Shown here in pieces: positions 17,248 through 25,981 of a stretch of 64,000 nt of DNA (the stretch's first letter is position 1; each line of letters begins with the position of its first letter). The notes below the pieces were generated by a model. It was not told where the DNA came from. It was given only the letters and a program-made list of their open reading frames with translations, and did no database searches. The translations under genes and the position numbers were made by a program. Source of the DNA: Microvirga sp. TS319 (lineage in GTDB: Bacteria; Pseudomonadota; Alphaproteobacteria; Rhizobiales; Beijerinckiaceae); NCBI RefSeq assembly GCF_041276405.1, contig NZ_JBGGGT010000002.1:2579001-2643000 (forward strand), in the 5' to 3' direction.

Positions 17248-17975
17248 GCTCGACCCACAAACCGGATTGCAATGCTACCGCAGGCACTCCCCATCGGCAG
17301 CCCGATCGCTGCGTGCGACTGCGCTCGTGGGCCTGGCTCCTACGGGCCGCAACGCTGAAAGCAACCGCTCGTCAACCACCGCATCGCAATCGGCGCGGGC
17401 TTCACGCGCCCTGGCCACCGGCCGAACCCCCACATCCATCTCGCCAAACGCGTTTATCCGACCACAGCGGATCAGGCGTAACCGTCAAATCCCCATAGGC
17501 CAAAACCTGCGATCGGCATCCCGCGGGTTCGTTCCCTGGAGGCTTTCGGGCGCCAGCCCCGGTGCATGTGCCTACGTCGTGATGGCCGGCATCCGAAACC
17601 CTTCACAGGAGGAGCCATTCGGTTGACTGGGGCGAAGGGCTCAATCCGGACCCTTCTCAGACCTTCAATCGAACACGCTCTACGGCAAGTCTTGGCCCCA
17701 AGCCGACGTTCACGATGTCCGCTTTGGCGCGGGCCAACTCGGGTGATCTTAGGGCTCTCGGCCCGGTTCGCTGCGCTTCCACTTCTCGCCGCACGCAATC
17801 ACCTCATCGTAGGTGAGTAGAACGGGGGTTGCGCAGCGAAGCATGTAGGGATTCGAATCCCTTTCGATTCGAGTATCCAGCCGATTGCGGGCTATGGCGC
17901 AATATTCTGCGAGATAGCTACCCAACCATCACCGATAGCCGCATTTCTCGACAAGAGCACTCCAGCAGCACCCCC
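17248..17975. other. Intergenic region without a recognised gene
   Basis: Several frames are open on both strands but none has a supported start or recognisable product. It may contain the right end of the IS91-type element. Confidence 0.4.
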
Positions 17976-18539
17976 CTAGCTGGCAGACGCCGGGCTGATC
18001 CCAGCGTCGATCCAGGCACGCGTCTGTTCCAGGACCTCATCCGAAAGCGCTGGGTCGTCGATCGCCCGGGCGAGGATCACTGCCCCCACCATCGCCGCCC
18101 AGCTTCCGATTGCCGCGCGGCGCCTGTCTGCCGGGCTGACCCCCGGGAGCGCCTCGCTGATGCGGTCGATCTGCGACCGAAGACCCTCTGTCATGGCCAC
18201 GCGTGCCGCCGCAGTCTGGTGGCGGATGTCCGCGGCCAGACCGGCCGTGGGGCAACCATCAGCGGCGTTGTCGCGATGCCGGGGTGAAAGGTAGGCGTCA
18301 AGATAGGGGCGAAGATCGCCTCCTCCGCCGGCGTCTGCGGCGAGGACATGGGCAAGGGTCTGGGCCACCAGGTCGTCCTTCGAGCTGAAATGGCCATAGA
18401 AGCCGCCATGGGTGAGGCCCGCGGCTTTCATCACTTCGGCCACGCTGACCGCGTCGAATCCCTTCGCACGGAACAGCCGGCTGGCCGCATCCAGGATCCG
18501 GCGACGATTCTCCACCATCTGCTCGCGACTGACCTTCAT
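17976..18539 (-). CDS. TetR/AcrR family transcriptional regulator
   Basis: The 187-residue protein starts MKVSREQMVENRRRILDAAS, with the TetR HTH at about residues 10-55 (GFDAVSVAEVMKAAGLTHGG, then FYGHFSSKDDLVAQ). The C-terminal half is an all-helical ligand-binding domain (about 80-185). It is transcribed away from the oxidoreductase operon and two palindromes occupy the shared promoter region, so it almost certainly represses itself and the operon until an electrophile or similar ligand binds (inference). The start at 18539 is favoured by a GGAG site; an ATG at 18554 is also in frame. Confidence 0.92.
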   Translation of the reverse strand: MKVSREQMVENRRRILDAASRLFRAKGFDAVSVAEVMKAAGLTHGGFYGHFSSKDDLVAQTLAHVLAADAGGGGDLRPYLDAYLSPRHRDNAADGCPTAGLAADIRHQTAAARVAMTEGLRSQIDRISEALPGVSPADRRRAAIGSWAAMVGAVILARAIDDPALSDEVLEQTRAWIDAGISPASAS

Positions 18540-18562
18540 TTCAAAATTCTCCACGCGCCCCG

Positions 18563-18613
18563 TTGACAGTTACATGATGGTCATCATATTTAGACAATCA
18601 TGATGATCATCAT
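18563..18613 (+). promoter_or_regulatory. TetR-controlled promoter with two operators
   Basis: TTGACA at 18563-18568 and CATATT at 18585-18590 form a plausible promoter with a 16-bp spacer. ATGATGGTCATCAT at 18574-18587 lies between and over these elements, and ATGATGATCATCAT at 18600-18613 lies over the expected start. Their centres are 26 bp apart. Binding at either site should block polymerase. Confidence 0.7.
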
Positions 18614-18647
18614 GAATATAGGTTTCATCAGAGAAGAGAGCAATGCC

Positions 18648-19436
18648 ATGACCGCCATTCCGTCAGTCCTCATCACCGGCGCCTCCACCGGCATCGGAGC
18701 CGCCTATGCTGAGCGCTTCGCGCGCCGGGGGCACGACCTCGTGCTGGTTGCCCGTGACAAGGCGCGAATGGAGGCTCTCGCGGCCCGTCTGCGCGAGGAA
18801 AGCGGCGTGGCTATCGACATTATCCAGGCCGATCTTACCAGGGCCGACGAGCTTGCGAGGGTAGAGACGCGGCTGCGCGACGACCGTCGTATCGGAATTC
18901 TTGTCAACAACGCCGGGGCGAGCGTGGGCGGAAGCTTCATCGAGCAGACGACCGATGACGTCGCGCGGATCGTCGCCCTCAACACGACGGCGCTTCTCCG
19001 GCTCGCCAGCGCTGTCGCTCCACGTTTTGCGCAGGCTGGTGAGGGCGCGATCATCAACATCGGCTCCGTGGTCGGTCTGGCCCCGGAGTTCGGCATGACG
19101 GTCTACGGTGCGACCAAAGCGTTCGTGTTGTTCCTCTCGCAGGGGCTTAGTCTCGAACTGACGCCTAGGGGCGTCTACGTTCAAGCGGTGCTTCCCGCGG
19201 CGACACGCACGGAGATCTGGGAGCGCTCCGGCACCGACGTCAATACGCTTCCCGCGGTGATGGAGGTGGACGAGCTGGTGGATGCAGCACTCGTCGGCTT
19301 CGACCGTCGTGAAAGCGTGACCATCCCGCCGCTTCCCGACGCCGGGCAGTGGGACGCGCTTCAGGCCGCGCGCCAAGTCATGATCCCAGGATTTGCCCAG
19401 GTCCATGCAGCAGAGCGCTATCGCACAGCGGCCTAG
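18648..19436 (+). CDS. SDR family NAD(P)-dependent oxidoreductase
   Basis: The 262-residue protein is a classical short-chain dehydrogenase. It shows the glycine motif TGASTGIG (about residues 9-16), the NNAG motif after GILV, and the catalytic Ser (NIGSVVG) and YGATK tyrosine-lysine pair. It reduces carbonyls or oxidises alcohols with NAD(P); the substrate is unknown. The ATG at 18648 is used because earlier in-frame ATGs fall within the operator. It is the first gene of an operon with the reductases and hydrolase downstream. Confidence 0.92.
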   Translation: MTAIPSVLITGASTGIGAAYAERFARRGHDLVLVARDKARMEALAARLREESGVAIDIIQADLTRADELARVETRLRDDRRIGILVNNAGASVGGSFIEQTTDDVARIVALNTTALLRLASAVAPRFAQAGEGAIINIGSVVGLAPEFGMTVYGATKAFVLFLSQGLSLELTPRGVYVQAVLPAATRTEIWERSGTDVNTLPAVMEVDELVDAALVGFDRRESVTIPPLPDAGQWDALQAARQVMIPGFAQVHAAERYRTAA

Positions 19437-19499
19437 ATCGCCACCGAAGCAAAGCAACCTGACGACCAGAGCCGCCGCAACGCCAACGAAAGGTGTACT

Positions 19500-20594
19500 A
19501 TGACCAACAATACGCTGTTCGAGCCCTATACCCTCGGCTCGCTGACGCTCCGCAATCGGATCGTCATGGCGCCCCTCACGCGCAATCGCGCTGGCCCGGG
19601 CTTCGTCCCGGGCGATCTCGCCGCGGAGTATTACAGCCAGCGCGCCTCGGCCGGGCTGCTGATTTCCGAAGCCACGCAGATCTCGCAGCAGGGACAGGGC
19701 TATCAGGACACGCCCGGCATCTACTCTCAGGCGCAGATCGACGGCTGGCGCAAGGTCACCGACGCCGTGCACGCCAAGGATGGCCGGATCTTCCTGCAGC
19801 TCTGGCATGTTGGCCGCGTCTCGCACGTCGACCTGCAGGAGGGCGGCGCCGCGCCCGTCGCGCCCTCGGCGATCCGGGCCGCGACCAAGACGTTCGTGAA
19901 CGACGCCTTCGTTGACGTGTCGGAGCCCCGCGCGCTGGAGCTCGACGAGCTTCCGGGGATCGTGAACGATTTCCGACAAGCGGCCGCGAACGCCCTTGCC
20001 GCCGGTTTCGATGGCGTCGAGATTCACGGGGCCAACGGCTATCTGCTCGACCAGTTCGCCAAGGACGGCGCCAATGTCCGCACGGACGCCTACGGCGGTT
20101 CTGTCGAGAACCGCGCCCGCCTGATGCTGGAGGTCACGGCTGCAGTCGTTGACGAGATCGGAGCCGAGCGCACCGGCATCCGGATTTCGCCCGTCGCGCC
20201 CGCCAACGGCGTCTCGAGCAGCGCCCCCCAGGCGCAGTTCGACTATATCGTCGATCAACTCGACGCCTTGGGCATCGTCTACATTCATGTCGTGGAGGGC
20301 GCCACGGGCGGACCGCGCGATATCGCGCCGTTCGACTTCGGATCGCTCCGCCGGCGCTTCAACAACACCTATATCGCCAACAACGGCTATGACCTTGAGC
20401 TCGCGGCGTCGCGGCTCGCCGAGGGCAAGGCGGACCTGTTCGCCTTCGGGCGCCCGTTCATCGCCAATCCCGACCTTGTGGAACGGCTGAAGACGCGCGC
20501 GCCGCTGGCGGAGTTCAACCCGGCGACTCTCTATGGCGGTGGCTCCGCCGGCTACACCGACTATCCCGCGATCGCCGCCTCAAGCCGCCCATAA
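19500..20594 (+). CDS. Old-yellow-enzyme alkene reductase (FMN)
   Basis: The 364-residue protein is a TIM-barrel FMN oxidoreductase of the NemA/OYE type. The opening LFEPYTLGSLTLRNRIVMAP and PLTRNRA, the active-site HGANGYLLDQF segment (about 178-188) and the phosphate-binding YGGSVENRARL are family marks, with FGRPFIANPDLVERL near the end. Such enzymes reduce activated C=C bonds of enones, nitroesters and maleimides using NAD(P)H. It lies 63 bp after the SDR gene, in keeping with a common detoxification operon. Confidence 0.93.
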   Translation: MTNNTLFEPYTLGSLTLRNRIVMAPLTRNRAGPGFVPGDLAAEYYSQRASAGLLISEATQISQQGQGYQDTPGIYSQAQIDGWRKVTDAVHAKDGRIFLQLWHVGRVSHVDLQEGGAAPVAPSAIRAATKTFVNDAFVDVSEPRALELDELPGIVNDFRQAAANALAAGFDGVEIHGANGYLLDQFAKDGANVRTDAYGGSVENRARLMLEVTAAVVDEIGAERTGIRISPVAPANGVSSSAPQAQFDYIVDQLDALGIVYIHVVEGATGGPRDIAPFDFGSLRRRFNNTYIANNGYDLELAASRLAEGKADLFAFGRPFIANPDLVERLKTRAPLAEFNPATLYGGGSAGYTDYPAIAASSRP

Positions 20595-20670
20595 GCCATC
20601 AGAGGGCCGCGCCTGCGCGGCAACCATGCCACGTCGACTGCGAAACCCGATCCCCTCGGAGATCATCGCG

Positions 20671-21123
20671 ATGCGTATTCTGAAACATTCGGCCGTTGTC
20701 GCGCTCACCATGGTCGCGGCACTCACGTCCTCGGCAGCGCGGGCGGACAACGCCTCGCCAGTTGGCTTGTGGAGGAACGTCGACGACGTCAGCGGCAAGC
20801 CGAGGGCGCTGGTCCGCATCACGGAAGCGAACGGCACTCTGCAGGGCAAGATCGAAAAAGTCTTCCTTGCCCCGAACGAAAGTCCGACCTGTACAAAGTG
20901 CGAAGGCGCCTTAAAGAATGCGCCCGTCATCGGTCTGGTGATCCTGTCCGGCCTGAAGGAGGACGGCGCCGAATATACCGGCGGCCAAATCCTCGATCCC
21001 GACAGCGGCAAGGTCTACAGCAGCAAAATCCATCTGACGGACGGCGGCAAGAAGCTCAACGTGCGCGGCTACATTGGTGTCTCAATGCTCGGTCGCTCGC
21101 AGATGTGGGTGCGTCAGGAATAA
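20671..21123 (+). CDS. DUF2147 secreted protein
   Basis: The 150-residue protein has a signal peptide (residues 1-25, ending SSAARADN). The DUF2147 domain follows: SPVGLWRNVDDVSGKPRALV, then GTLQGKIEKVF, a CTKC pair, and LTDGGKKLNVRGYIGV. The family is periplasmic, lipocalin-like and of unknown function. GGAG at 20658-20661 supports the ATG at 20671. It is unusual in the middle of a cytosolic oxidoreductase operon, and may bind a hydrophobic compound (inference). Confidence 0.87.
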   Translation: MRILKHSAVVALTMVAALTSSAARADNASPVGLWRNVDDVSGKPRALVRITEANGTLQGKIEKVFLAPNESPTCTKCEGALKNAPVIGLVILSGLKEDGAEYTGGQILDPDSGKVYSSKIHLTDGGKKLNVRGYIGVSMLGRSQMWVRQE

Positions 21124-21187
21124 GGCGGCAGCAGGATCGACAGGAAATCTGCCGATCCAGAGACAATCATATGGGAAAGAAGACGTC

Positions 21188-22189
21188 ATGAGAGCCGTCA
21201 TCGTCGATCGATACAAGAAGAAGGGCGCTCTGCGGCTTGGCGAGATGCCGGAGCCGGCATTGCGGGATGACGATGTCCTGGTCGAGATCCACGCGGCCGG
21301 GCTCAACCTTCTGGATTCCAAGATCCGCGACGGCGAGTTCAAACTCATCCTGCCGTACCGTCCGCCCTTCATCCTGGGGCACGACGTTGCCGGAACGGTC
21401 GTCCGCGTCGGATCCAACGTCCGGCGCCTCAAGCCGGGCGACGAGATCTATGCCCGGCCGCGCGATGGCCGGGTCGGGACATTCGCGGAGTTCATTGCCA
21501 TGAACGAAGCCGACGTGGCGCTGAAACCCAAAAACCTCACCATGGAGGAAGCGGCCTCTATCCCCCTAGTGGGGCTCACGGCCTGGCAGGTGCTGGTTGA
21601 GCGAGCCGGCCTGCGACAAGGGCAGAAGGTCCTCATCCACGCGGGCTCCGGCGGCGTCGGGACATTCGCCATACAGCTGGCTAAGCATCTCGGCGCGACG
21701 GTCGCGACGACCACGAGCACGGCGAATGTCGAACTGGTCAAGAGCCTCGGGGCCGATGTCGTCATCGACTACAAGACGCAGAACTTCGAGAAGGTCCTGT
21801 CCGGCTATGACGTCGTCCTTAACAGCCTGGACGGCGGCACGCTTCAAAAATCCCTGAATGTGCTGAAGCCCGGCGGCAAGCTGATCTCGATCTCCGGTCC
21901 GGCGGACCCCGATTTCGCCAGGGAACAAGGACTGAACTGGGTCCTTCAGCAGGTCATGCGCCTTCTGAGCTTCGGCATCCGGAGGAAGGCCAAAAGCCGG
22001 CAGATTAACTATTCGTTCCTGTTCATGCGCGCGAACGGCGAGCAGTTGAGCCAGATCACATCGCTGATCGAAGCCGGGATCATTCGCCCCATCATGGATC
22101 GGATCGTCCCGTTCGAAGCGACCAACGAAGCCTTGGCTTACATCGAAACGGGACGGTCAAAAGGCAAGGTCGTCGTCCAGCTGAGGTGA
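21188..22189 (+). CDS. MDR-family NADP-dependent oxidoreductase (quinone reductase-like)
   Basis: The 333-residue protein is a zinc-independent medium-chain reductase. The GroES-like domain covers about 1-120 (VEIHAAGLNLLDSKIRDGEF, HDVAGTVVRVGS). The Rossmann domain contains AGSGGVGTFAIQLAKHLGA and the YDVVLNSLDGGTL segment, and the C-terminal part resembles NAD(P)H:quinone or enoyl reductases. It would reduce quinones or alpha,beta-unsaturated carbonyls, consistent with the OYE reductase upstream. The start at 21188 follows a GAAAGAAG stretch. Confidence 0.92.
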   Translation: MRAVIVDRYKKKGALRLGEMPEPALRDDDVLVEIHAAGLNLLDSKIRDGEFKLILPYRPPFILGHDVAGTVVRVGSNVRRLKPGDEIYARPRDGRVGTFAEFIAMNEADVALKPKNLTMEEAASIPLVGLTAWQVLVERAGLRQGQKVLIHAGSGGVGTFAIQLAKHLGATVATTTSTANVELVKSLGADVVIDYKTQNFEKVLSGYDVVLNSLDGGTLQKSLNVLKPGGKLISISGPADPDFAREQGLNWVLQQVMRLLSFGIRRKAKSRQINYSFLFMRANGEQLSQITSLIEAGIIRPIMDRIVPFEATNEALAYIETGRSKGKVVVQLR

Positions 22190-22269
22190 AGGCGGTGTCG
22201 TCGTTGCCTGGAAGTAAGGCGGGCGGCGCCGAAGGCGCACGTCTGTCGCCAATATCTGAGGAAACGATC

Positions 22270-23136
22270 GTGAACATGTCCCATCCGTTACAAACCAGCT
22301 CGATCAAAAAGTGGAAAGATGCGCCGACCAGGAGCGTCGATGTTGTAGGGACGAAGTTCGTCTACCGGCAGCTCGGGCCGGCGGCCGGTGTCCCGGTGAT
22401 CATGCTGAACCATTGGGGCGCAGTCCTGGATAACTTCGATCCGCGCATTGTCGACGGCCTCGCTGCGACCAGGCCAGTGATTGCCTTCAACTATCGGGGC
22501 GTCGGTGCATCGGGCGGCAAGGCGCCGCTCACGGTGGCAGAGATGGCCGAGGACGGGATTGCCTTTATCCGTGCGCTAGGCTTCGAGGAGGTCGATCTGC
22601 TCGGCTTTTCTCTTGGCGGTTTCGTGGCGCAGGACATCGTGCTGAAAGAGCCCGATCTTGTTCGCAAGGTCATCCTGACCGGCACTGGCCCGGCAGGGGG
22701 CGAAGGCATCGAAAAGGTAGGGGCTGTGTCTTGGCCGCTCATCCTCAAGGGCATGCTGACGTTCCGGGACCCGAAATTCTATCTCTTCTTCACCTCGACG
22801 ACGAATGGCCGCCGCGCCGCGAAAGCCTTTCTGGAGTGCCTGCACGAGCGCAAGGTGGATCGCGACAAGCCGGTCACGATTAGCGCATTCCTGAGGCAAC
22901 TCAAGGCGATCAAGGCCTGGGGCACGCAGGCGCAACAGGATCTAGGCGCGATCCGAAAGCCTGTCCTGGTCACGAATGGCGACCAGGACAAGATGGTGCC
23001 GAGCAGCAACTCGATCGACCTGGCGCGCCGCCTGCCGAATGCCGAACTCGTCCTCTATGAGGATGCCGGACACGGAGGCATCTTCCAGTATCATGAGGCC
23101 TTCGTGAGGAAGGCTTTGGAGTTTCTCGCGCGCTGA
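22270..23136 (+). CDS. Alpha/beta fold hydrolase
   Basis: The protein of about 288 residues shows the oxyanion region MLNHWGAVLDNFDP, the nucleophile elbow LLGFSLGGFVAQ, the catalytic Asp in VTNGDQDKMVP and His in EDAGHGGIFQY. The GTG at 22270 sits 5 bases after GAGGAAA; the ATG at 22276 is an alternative. It closes the TetR-controlled operon and may hydrolyse an ester or lactone generated or consumed there; the substrate is unknown. Confidence 0.9.
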   Translation: MNMSHPLQTSSIKKWKDAPTRSVDVVGTKFVYRQLGPAAGVPVIMLNHWGAVLDNFDPRIVDGLAATRPVIAFNYRGVGASGGKAPLTVAEMAEDGIAFIRALGFEEVDLLGFSLGGFVAQDIVLKEPDLVRKVILTGTGPAGGEGIEKVGAVSWPLILKGMLTFRDPKFYLFFTSTTNGRRAAKAFLECLHERKVDRDKPVTISAFLRQLKAIKAWGTQAQQDLGAIRKPVLVTNGDQDKMVPSSNSIDLARRLPNAELVLYEDAGHGGIFQYHEAFVRKALEFLAR

Positions 23137-23666
23137 TGCCCGCAGGCTAGCATCCTATTCTGCTTTGGTCCCTAAAAGGGGCGAGCAGAAGTGGATTATC
23201 CACGGCGGGTGGTCACCGCGAACGAACGTCCGCTCTCGGGTAGGCAGATCATGTCCGGTGTTGGCGCAGTCGAGCCGTGCAAGCGGCTTTGGCGGATGTC
23301 TGCTTTCCACCCGACTGAGGTGTCGCCGAGGCCGAAGGTGAATGTCTCCCTTGGGTCATCCAAGGAAATTGCTGCCGCCTCGGGAATGTCTGTTGCCCCC
23401 TTCGTCAGCAGACGTTCGGCCTACTTCGCAAATGTGCCAGTTCGAGACCTTGAGGCGCCATCGCCGCGGTCCTGTGATCAGAGCTGCTGGCAGCGGCGTC
23501 CCGAGTTCCGAGGGAGCATAGACATCGTCTGAGCGGCTCCGCAGGAATACGCGATGTCCAATGGCACGCCGATCTGCCCGTTATCCCGAATTGCCAGCCA
23601 AGTGGCCGAAACGGTCAAGCAACGGCCCGAAGTCCGCGCTCATACTCATGGCGATCGGGAGGGGCC
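23137..23666. other. Intergenic region with a 3' stem-loop
   Basis: A stem-loop (TTCTGCT at 23158-23164, AGCAGAA at 23184-23190, with an inner CCCT/AGGG stem) lies 21 bp after the hydrolase stop. It lacks a T-run but may protect or end the operon mRNA. The rest holds no gene I recognise. Confidence 0.4.
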
Positions 23667-24023
23667 ATGAGGCTGGTGAGGGAACTCCTACTGCATTCTC
23701 TTGCCGTGGGAGGCCTGCTGTTTGCCGCCCATGCCGCGCTTCGTCCCAGCGAGCAGGCTGCCCCACCGGCCCCGGCCGTCCAGATCACTGCCGCCGATGC
23801 CGACTGGCTGAAGGAGATGTGGGAACGCCAATGGCGCCGCCTGCCCACGGACGAGGAACTCACGCGCCTTGTCACAGATCATCTCACGGAAGAGGTGCTC
23901 GCCCGCGAGGCGAAGGCACTGGAGCTCGATGCCGGAGACACCATCATCCGCCGCCGACTGGCGCAGAAAATGGCCTTTCTCCTCGATGACACGATCCGCG
24001 TTGCCGAGGGCATGTCACATTAA
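23667..24023 (+). pseudogene. Peptidyl-prolyl isomerase gene truncated by an IS6 element
   Basis: The N-terminal 110 or so residues remain: a membrane anchor (LLLHSLAVGGLLFAAHAALR) and the helical chaperone part (WERQWRRLPTDEELTRLV, EVLAREAKALELDAGDTIIR, RRLAQKMAFLLDDTIR). This is typical of PpiC-type anchored isomerases of alphaproteobacteria. The frame runs into the IS6 left end at 24008 and stops at 24023, so the isomerase domain is absent. The missing part was not found after the element. Confidence 0.75.
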
Positions 24024-24820
24024 CCCGAGGATGGTGAGAGGCCACGTAGACGGGCCGGCATGACCCAGCCTGTCAGCTACAAACGCCATCGCTTCCCACC
24101 CGAGATCATCGCCCATGCGGTCTGGTTATACTTCCGGTTCCCGCTGAGCCTGCGACTGGTCGAAGAGATGCTCCTGGAGCGCGGCATCGTCGTCTCCTAT
24201 GAGACTGTGCGTCGCTGGGCTCTGAAGTTTGGGCCGGACTATGCTCGGCGCCTCAAACGCAAGCGGCCGAGCCGGCGTGACATCTGGCATCTCGACGAGG
24301 TCGTGATCACCATTGCTGGCCAGAAGCACTGGCTCTGGCGTGCCGTCGATCAGGATGGCTACGTGCTGGATGAGATCGTCCAGACGCGGCGCGACACCAA
24401 GGCTGCTAAGCGCTTGTTGAAGCGTCTATTGAAGAAGCAGGGCCGTCCGCCGCGGCGGATGATCACCGACAAACTCGGCTCCTACGCCGCCGCCCGCCGT
24501 CAGATCATACCGAGAACCGAGCACCGCTCGCACAAAGGCCTGAATAGTCGTGCGGAGAATTCGCATCTGCCGTTGCGCCGGCGAGAACACGCGATGCAAG
24601 GCTTCCGATCACCGGGAGGGCTACAGAGGTTCACCTTTGTGTTTTCCGCCATCCGCAATCTCTTCGTTCCGCCCTGTTCCCGCCGCTCTGCCCTTGCCAC
24701 CCACCTGCACCGCCTCAATGCCATGGCGGAATGGAAAGCCGCGGCGGGCCTCATCGCTTGAGCCAGTTAAGCAGTCGAGTTGCGCTCGATGCGTTCGGTG
24801 TCAGTTAACGTGACATCCCC
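24008..24820 (+). mobile_element. IS6-family insertion sequence, second intact copy
   Basis: The left end GGGCATGTCACATTAAC at 24008 and the right end, read inward as GGGGATGTCACGTTAAC from 24820, form imperfect inverted repeats with the same GTTAAC core as the other IS6 copies. No clear target duplication is seen. Confidence 0.8.
24060..24761 (+). CDS. IS6-family transposase
   Basis: The 233-residue transposase has an N-terminal HTH (RFPLSLRLVEEMLLERGIVV, then SYETVRRWALKFG) and the DDE triad: Asp in IWHLDEVVITIAG, Asp in MITDKLGSYAAARR and Glu in NSRAENSHLPLRRRE. It is clearly a different branch from the copy at 12527. Its insertion removed the 3' part of the isomerase gene immediately upstream. 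Confidence 0.93.
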   Translation: MTQPVSYKRHRFPPEIIAHAVWLYFRFPLSLRLVEEMLLERGIVVSYETVRRWALKFGPDYARRLKRKRPSRRDIWHLDEVVITIAGQKHWLWRAVDQDGYVLDEIVQTRRDTKAAKRLLKRLLKKQGRPPRRMITDKLGSYAAARRQIIPRTEHRSHKGLNSRAENSHLPLRRREHAMQGFRSPGGLQRFTFVFSAIRNLFVPPCSRRSALATHLHRLNAMAEWKAAAGLIA

Positions 24821-25273
24821 GCCGCTCGAGCCAGAAGGCCGGCCTGATGAAAGATCGCGCGGATCGCCTCGCGCAGGTCGCCCAATCCCAGCCCAAACCC
24901 AAACGCCTGGGCCGTCGGCGCTCCGATCAGACGGCCTGCGCACCGCCGTCCCAGGCTCCGTCTCACCCGGCCTAACTGGCATCTCTACTTTGCGCCTCAA
25001 GCGACATTTCAACTTGGTTGCAACATCGTGGCTCGCGCACGCGATCCAGTCCATGATCGACACCCGCTCCCCTGAGAAAATAAAAACGGGAGCACCGCTA
25101 TGGAAGTGCCTTTACAGAACCTGGCCGGGTGGCGGCTAGCAGTACGTTTTCCTAATTAGGAATGCGGCTTTTTCCGGTCGGTTATACCGCTTCAACTCTC
25201 GCTCAATGACTTCCCGGATGAGATCGAGGCGCGCCTCGCCAGGAGCCACAATGCCGAAATGGCATCTAAGAGC
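24821..25273. other. Intergenic region without a recognised gene
   Basis: No supported gene. A perfect palindrome, TTCCTAATTAGGAA, lies within 25147-25162. Confidence 0.4.
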
Positions 25274-25537
25274 CTACTGGTCAGGTCTCTCGCGAGACCG
25301 CTTGGGAAACATGAGCCTGACCCGGAGAATTCGCCCGGCCGCCAAACGGTCGAGGGTGTCCTTGATGATACCGACAGTTTCCGGGTCAGTCCTCAGACGG
25401 TACTCGATGACCGGAGCCAGAAGCCTCATCTGCTGGAGGCTCGCGATGTTGGCATCCTCCAGAGCCTTCCGGGCGCTCTCGGGCAACCGCAACCCCTCGA
25501 ATGGATCTGCGGGCTTTAGGGAGACGGATCGAGGCAT
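25274..25537 (-). CDS. Hypothetical protein
   Basis: The 87-residue protein starts MPRSVSLKPADPFEGLRLPE and contains ARKALEDANIASLQQMRLLA and TVGIIKDTLDRLAAGRIL. It is basic and mostly helical, with a ...RLMFPKRSRERPDQ tail. I do not recognise a family. A GAAGG site precedes the ATG at 25537. Its reality rests on the ribosome site and frame only. Confidence 0.45.
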   Translation of the reverse strand: MPRSVSLKPADPFEGLRLPESARKALEDANIASLQQMRLLAPVIEYRLRTDPETVGIIKDTLDRLAAGRILRVRLMFPKRSRERPDQ

Positions 25538-25879
25538 CGTGCAAACCTTCAGGCTGTGTTGATCAGGAATGCGACGCGTAACCACCCGTTGTAGACACTT
25601 AAGCTAGGCACTTTATTCGCGACCGGGTGAGATTTCCAGTTTCGCGAAACGCGGAGCCGCTCTACGCCACACTGAAAGAAGAACCCCGCCGACCTGTGCC
25701 AGCGGGGCGGGTTGTCCAAGCAATGTGCCGCATCTCCTAGGACGGCGACTGTCGGTGGGAAAATGGGCAGCAGGATGGCGGCCCAAGATCTCATGTCATG
25801 CTCCTCGGTAACGAGTGGCGAGAGCACGCGCAGCTACAATTGAACGATCTGTGGGACGCTGCCCACTCGCGGACGTCTT

Positions 25880-25966
25880 GAGCCGTGAGCCCAAGCGCTT
25901 CGCCCGATCGAGCTGCGTCTGCACGGACGACACCGACCACTTGTACCCGCCGCGTGGGGTGCCGAA
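25880..25966 (-). repeat. Second copy of the serine recombinase gene 3' end
   Basis: About 80 bp (CGCTTCGCCCGATCGAGCTG to CCGCCGCGTGGGGTG) closely match 26928-26995, the 3' end of the recombinase pseudogene. The hypothetical gene at 25982-26773 lies between the two copies. Confidence 0.7.
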
Positions 25967-25981
25967 GACGGCGAGGTCGAG

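Noticed and set aside
17868..17895. GGATTCGAATCC-like sequence resembling a tRNA T-arm
   Set aside because: No matching acceptor stem, D-arm or anticodon arm could be found around it.
18663..20288. 541-codon open frame antisense to the SDR and OYE genes
   Set aside because: Its residues mirror the codon periodicity of the two real genes and show no domain.
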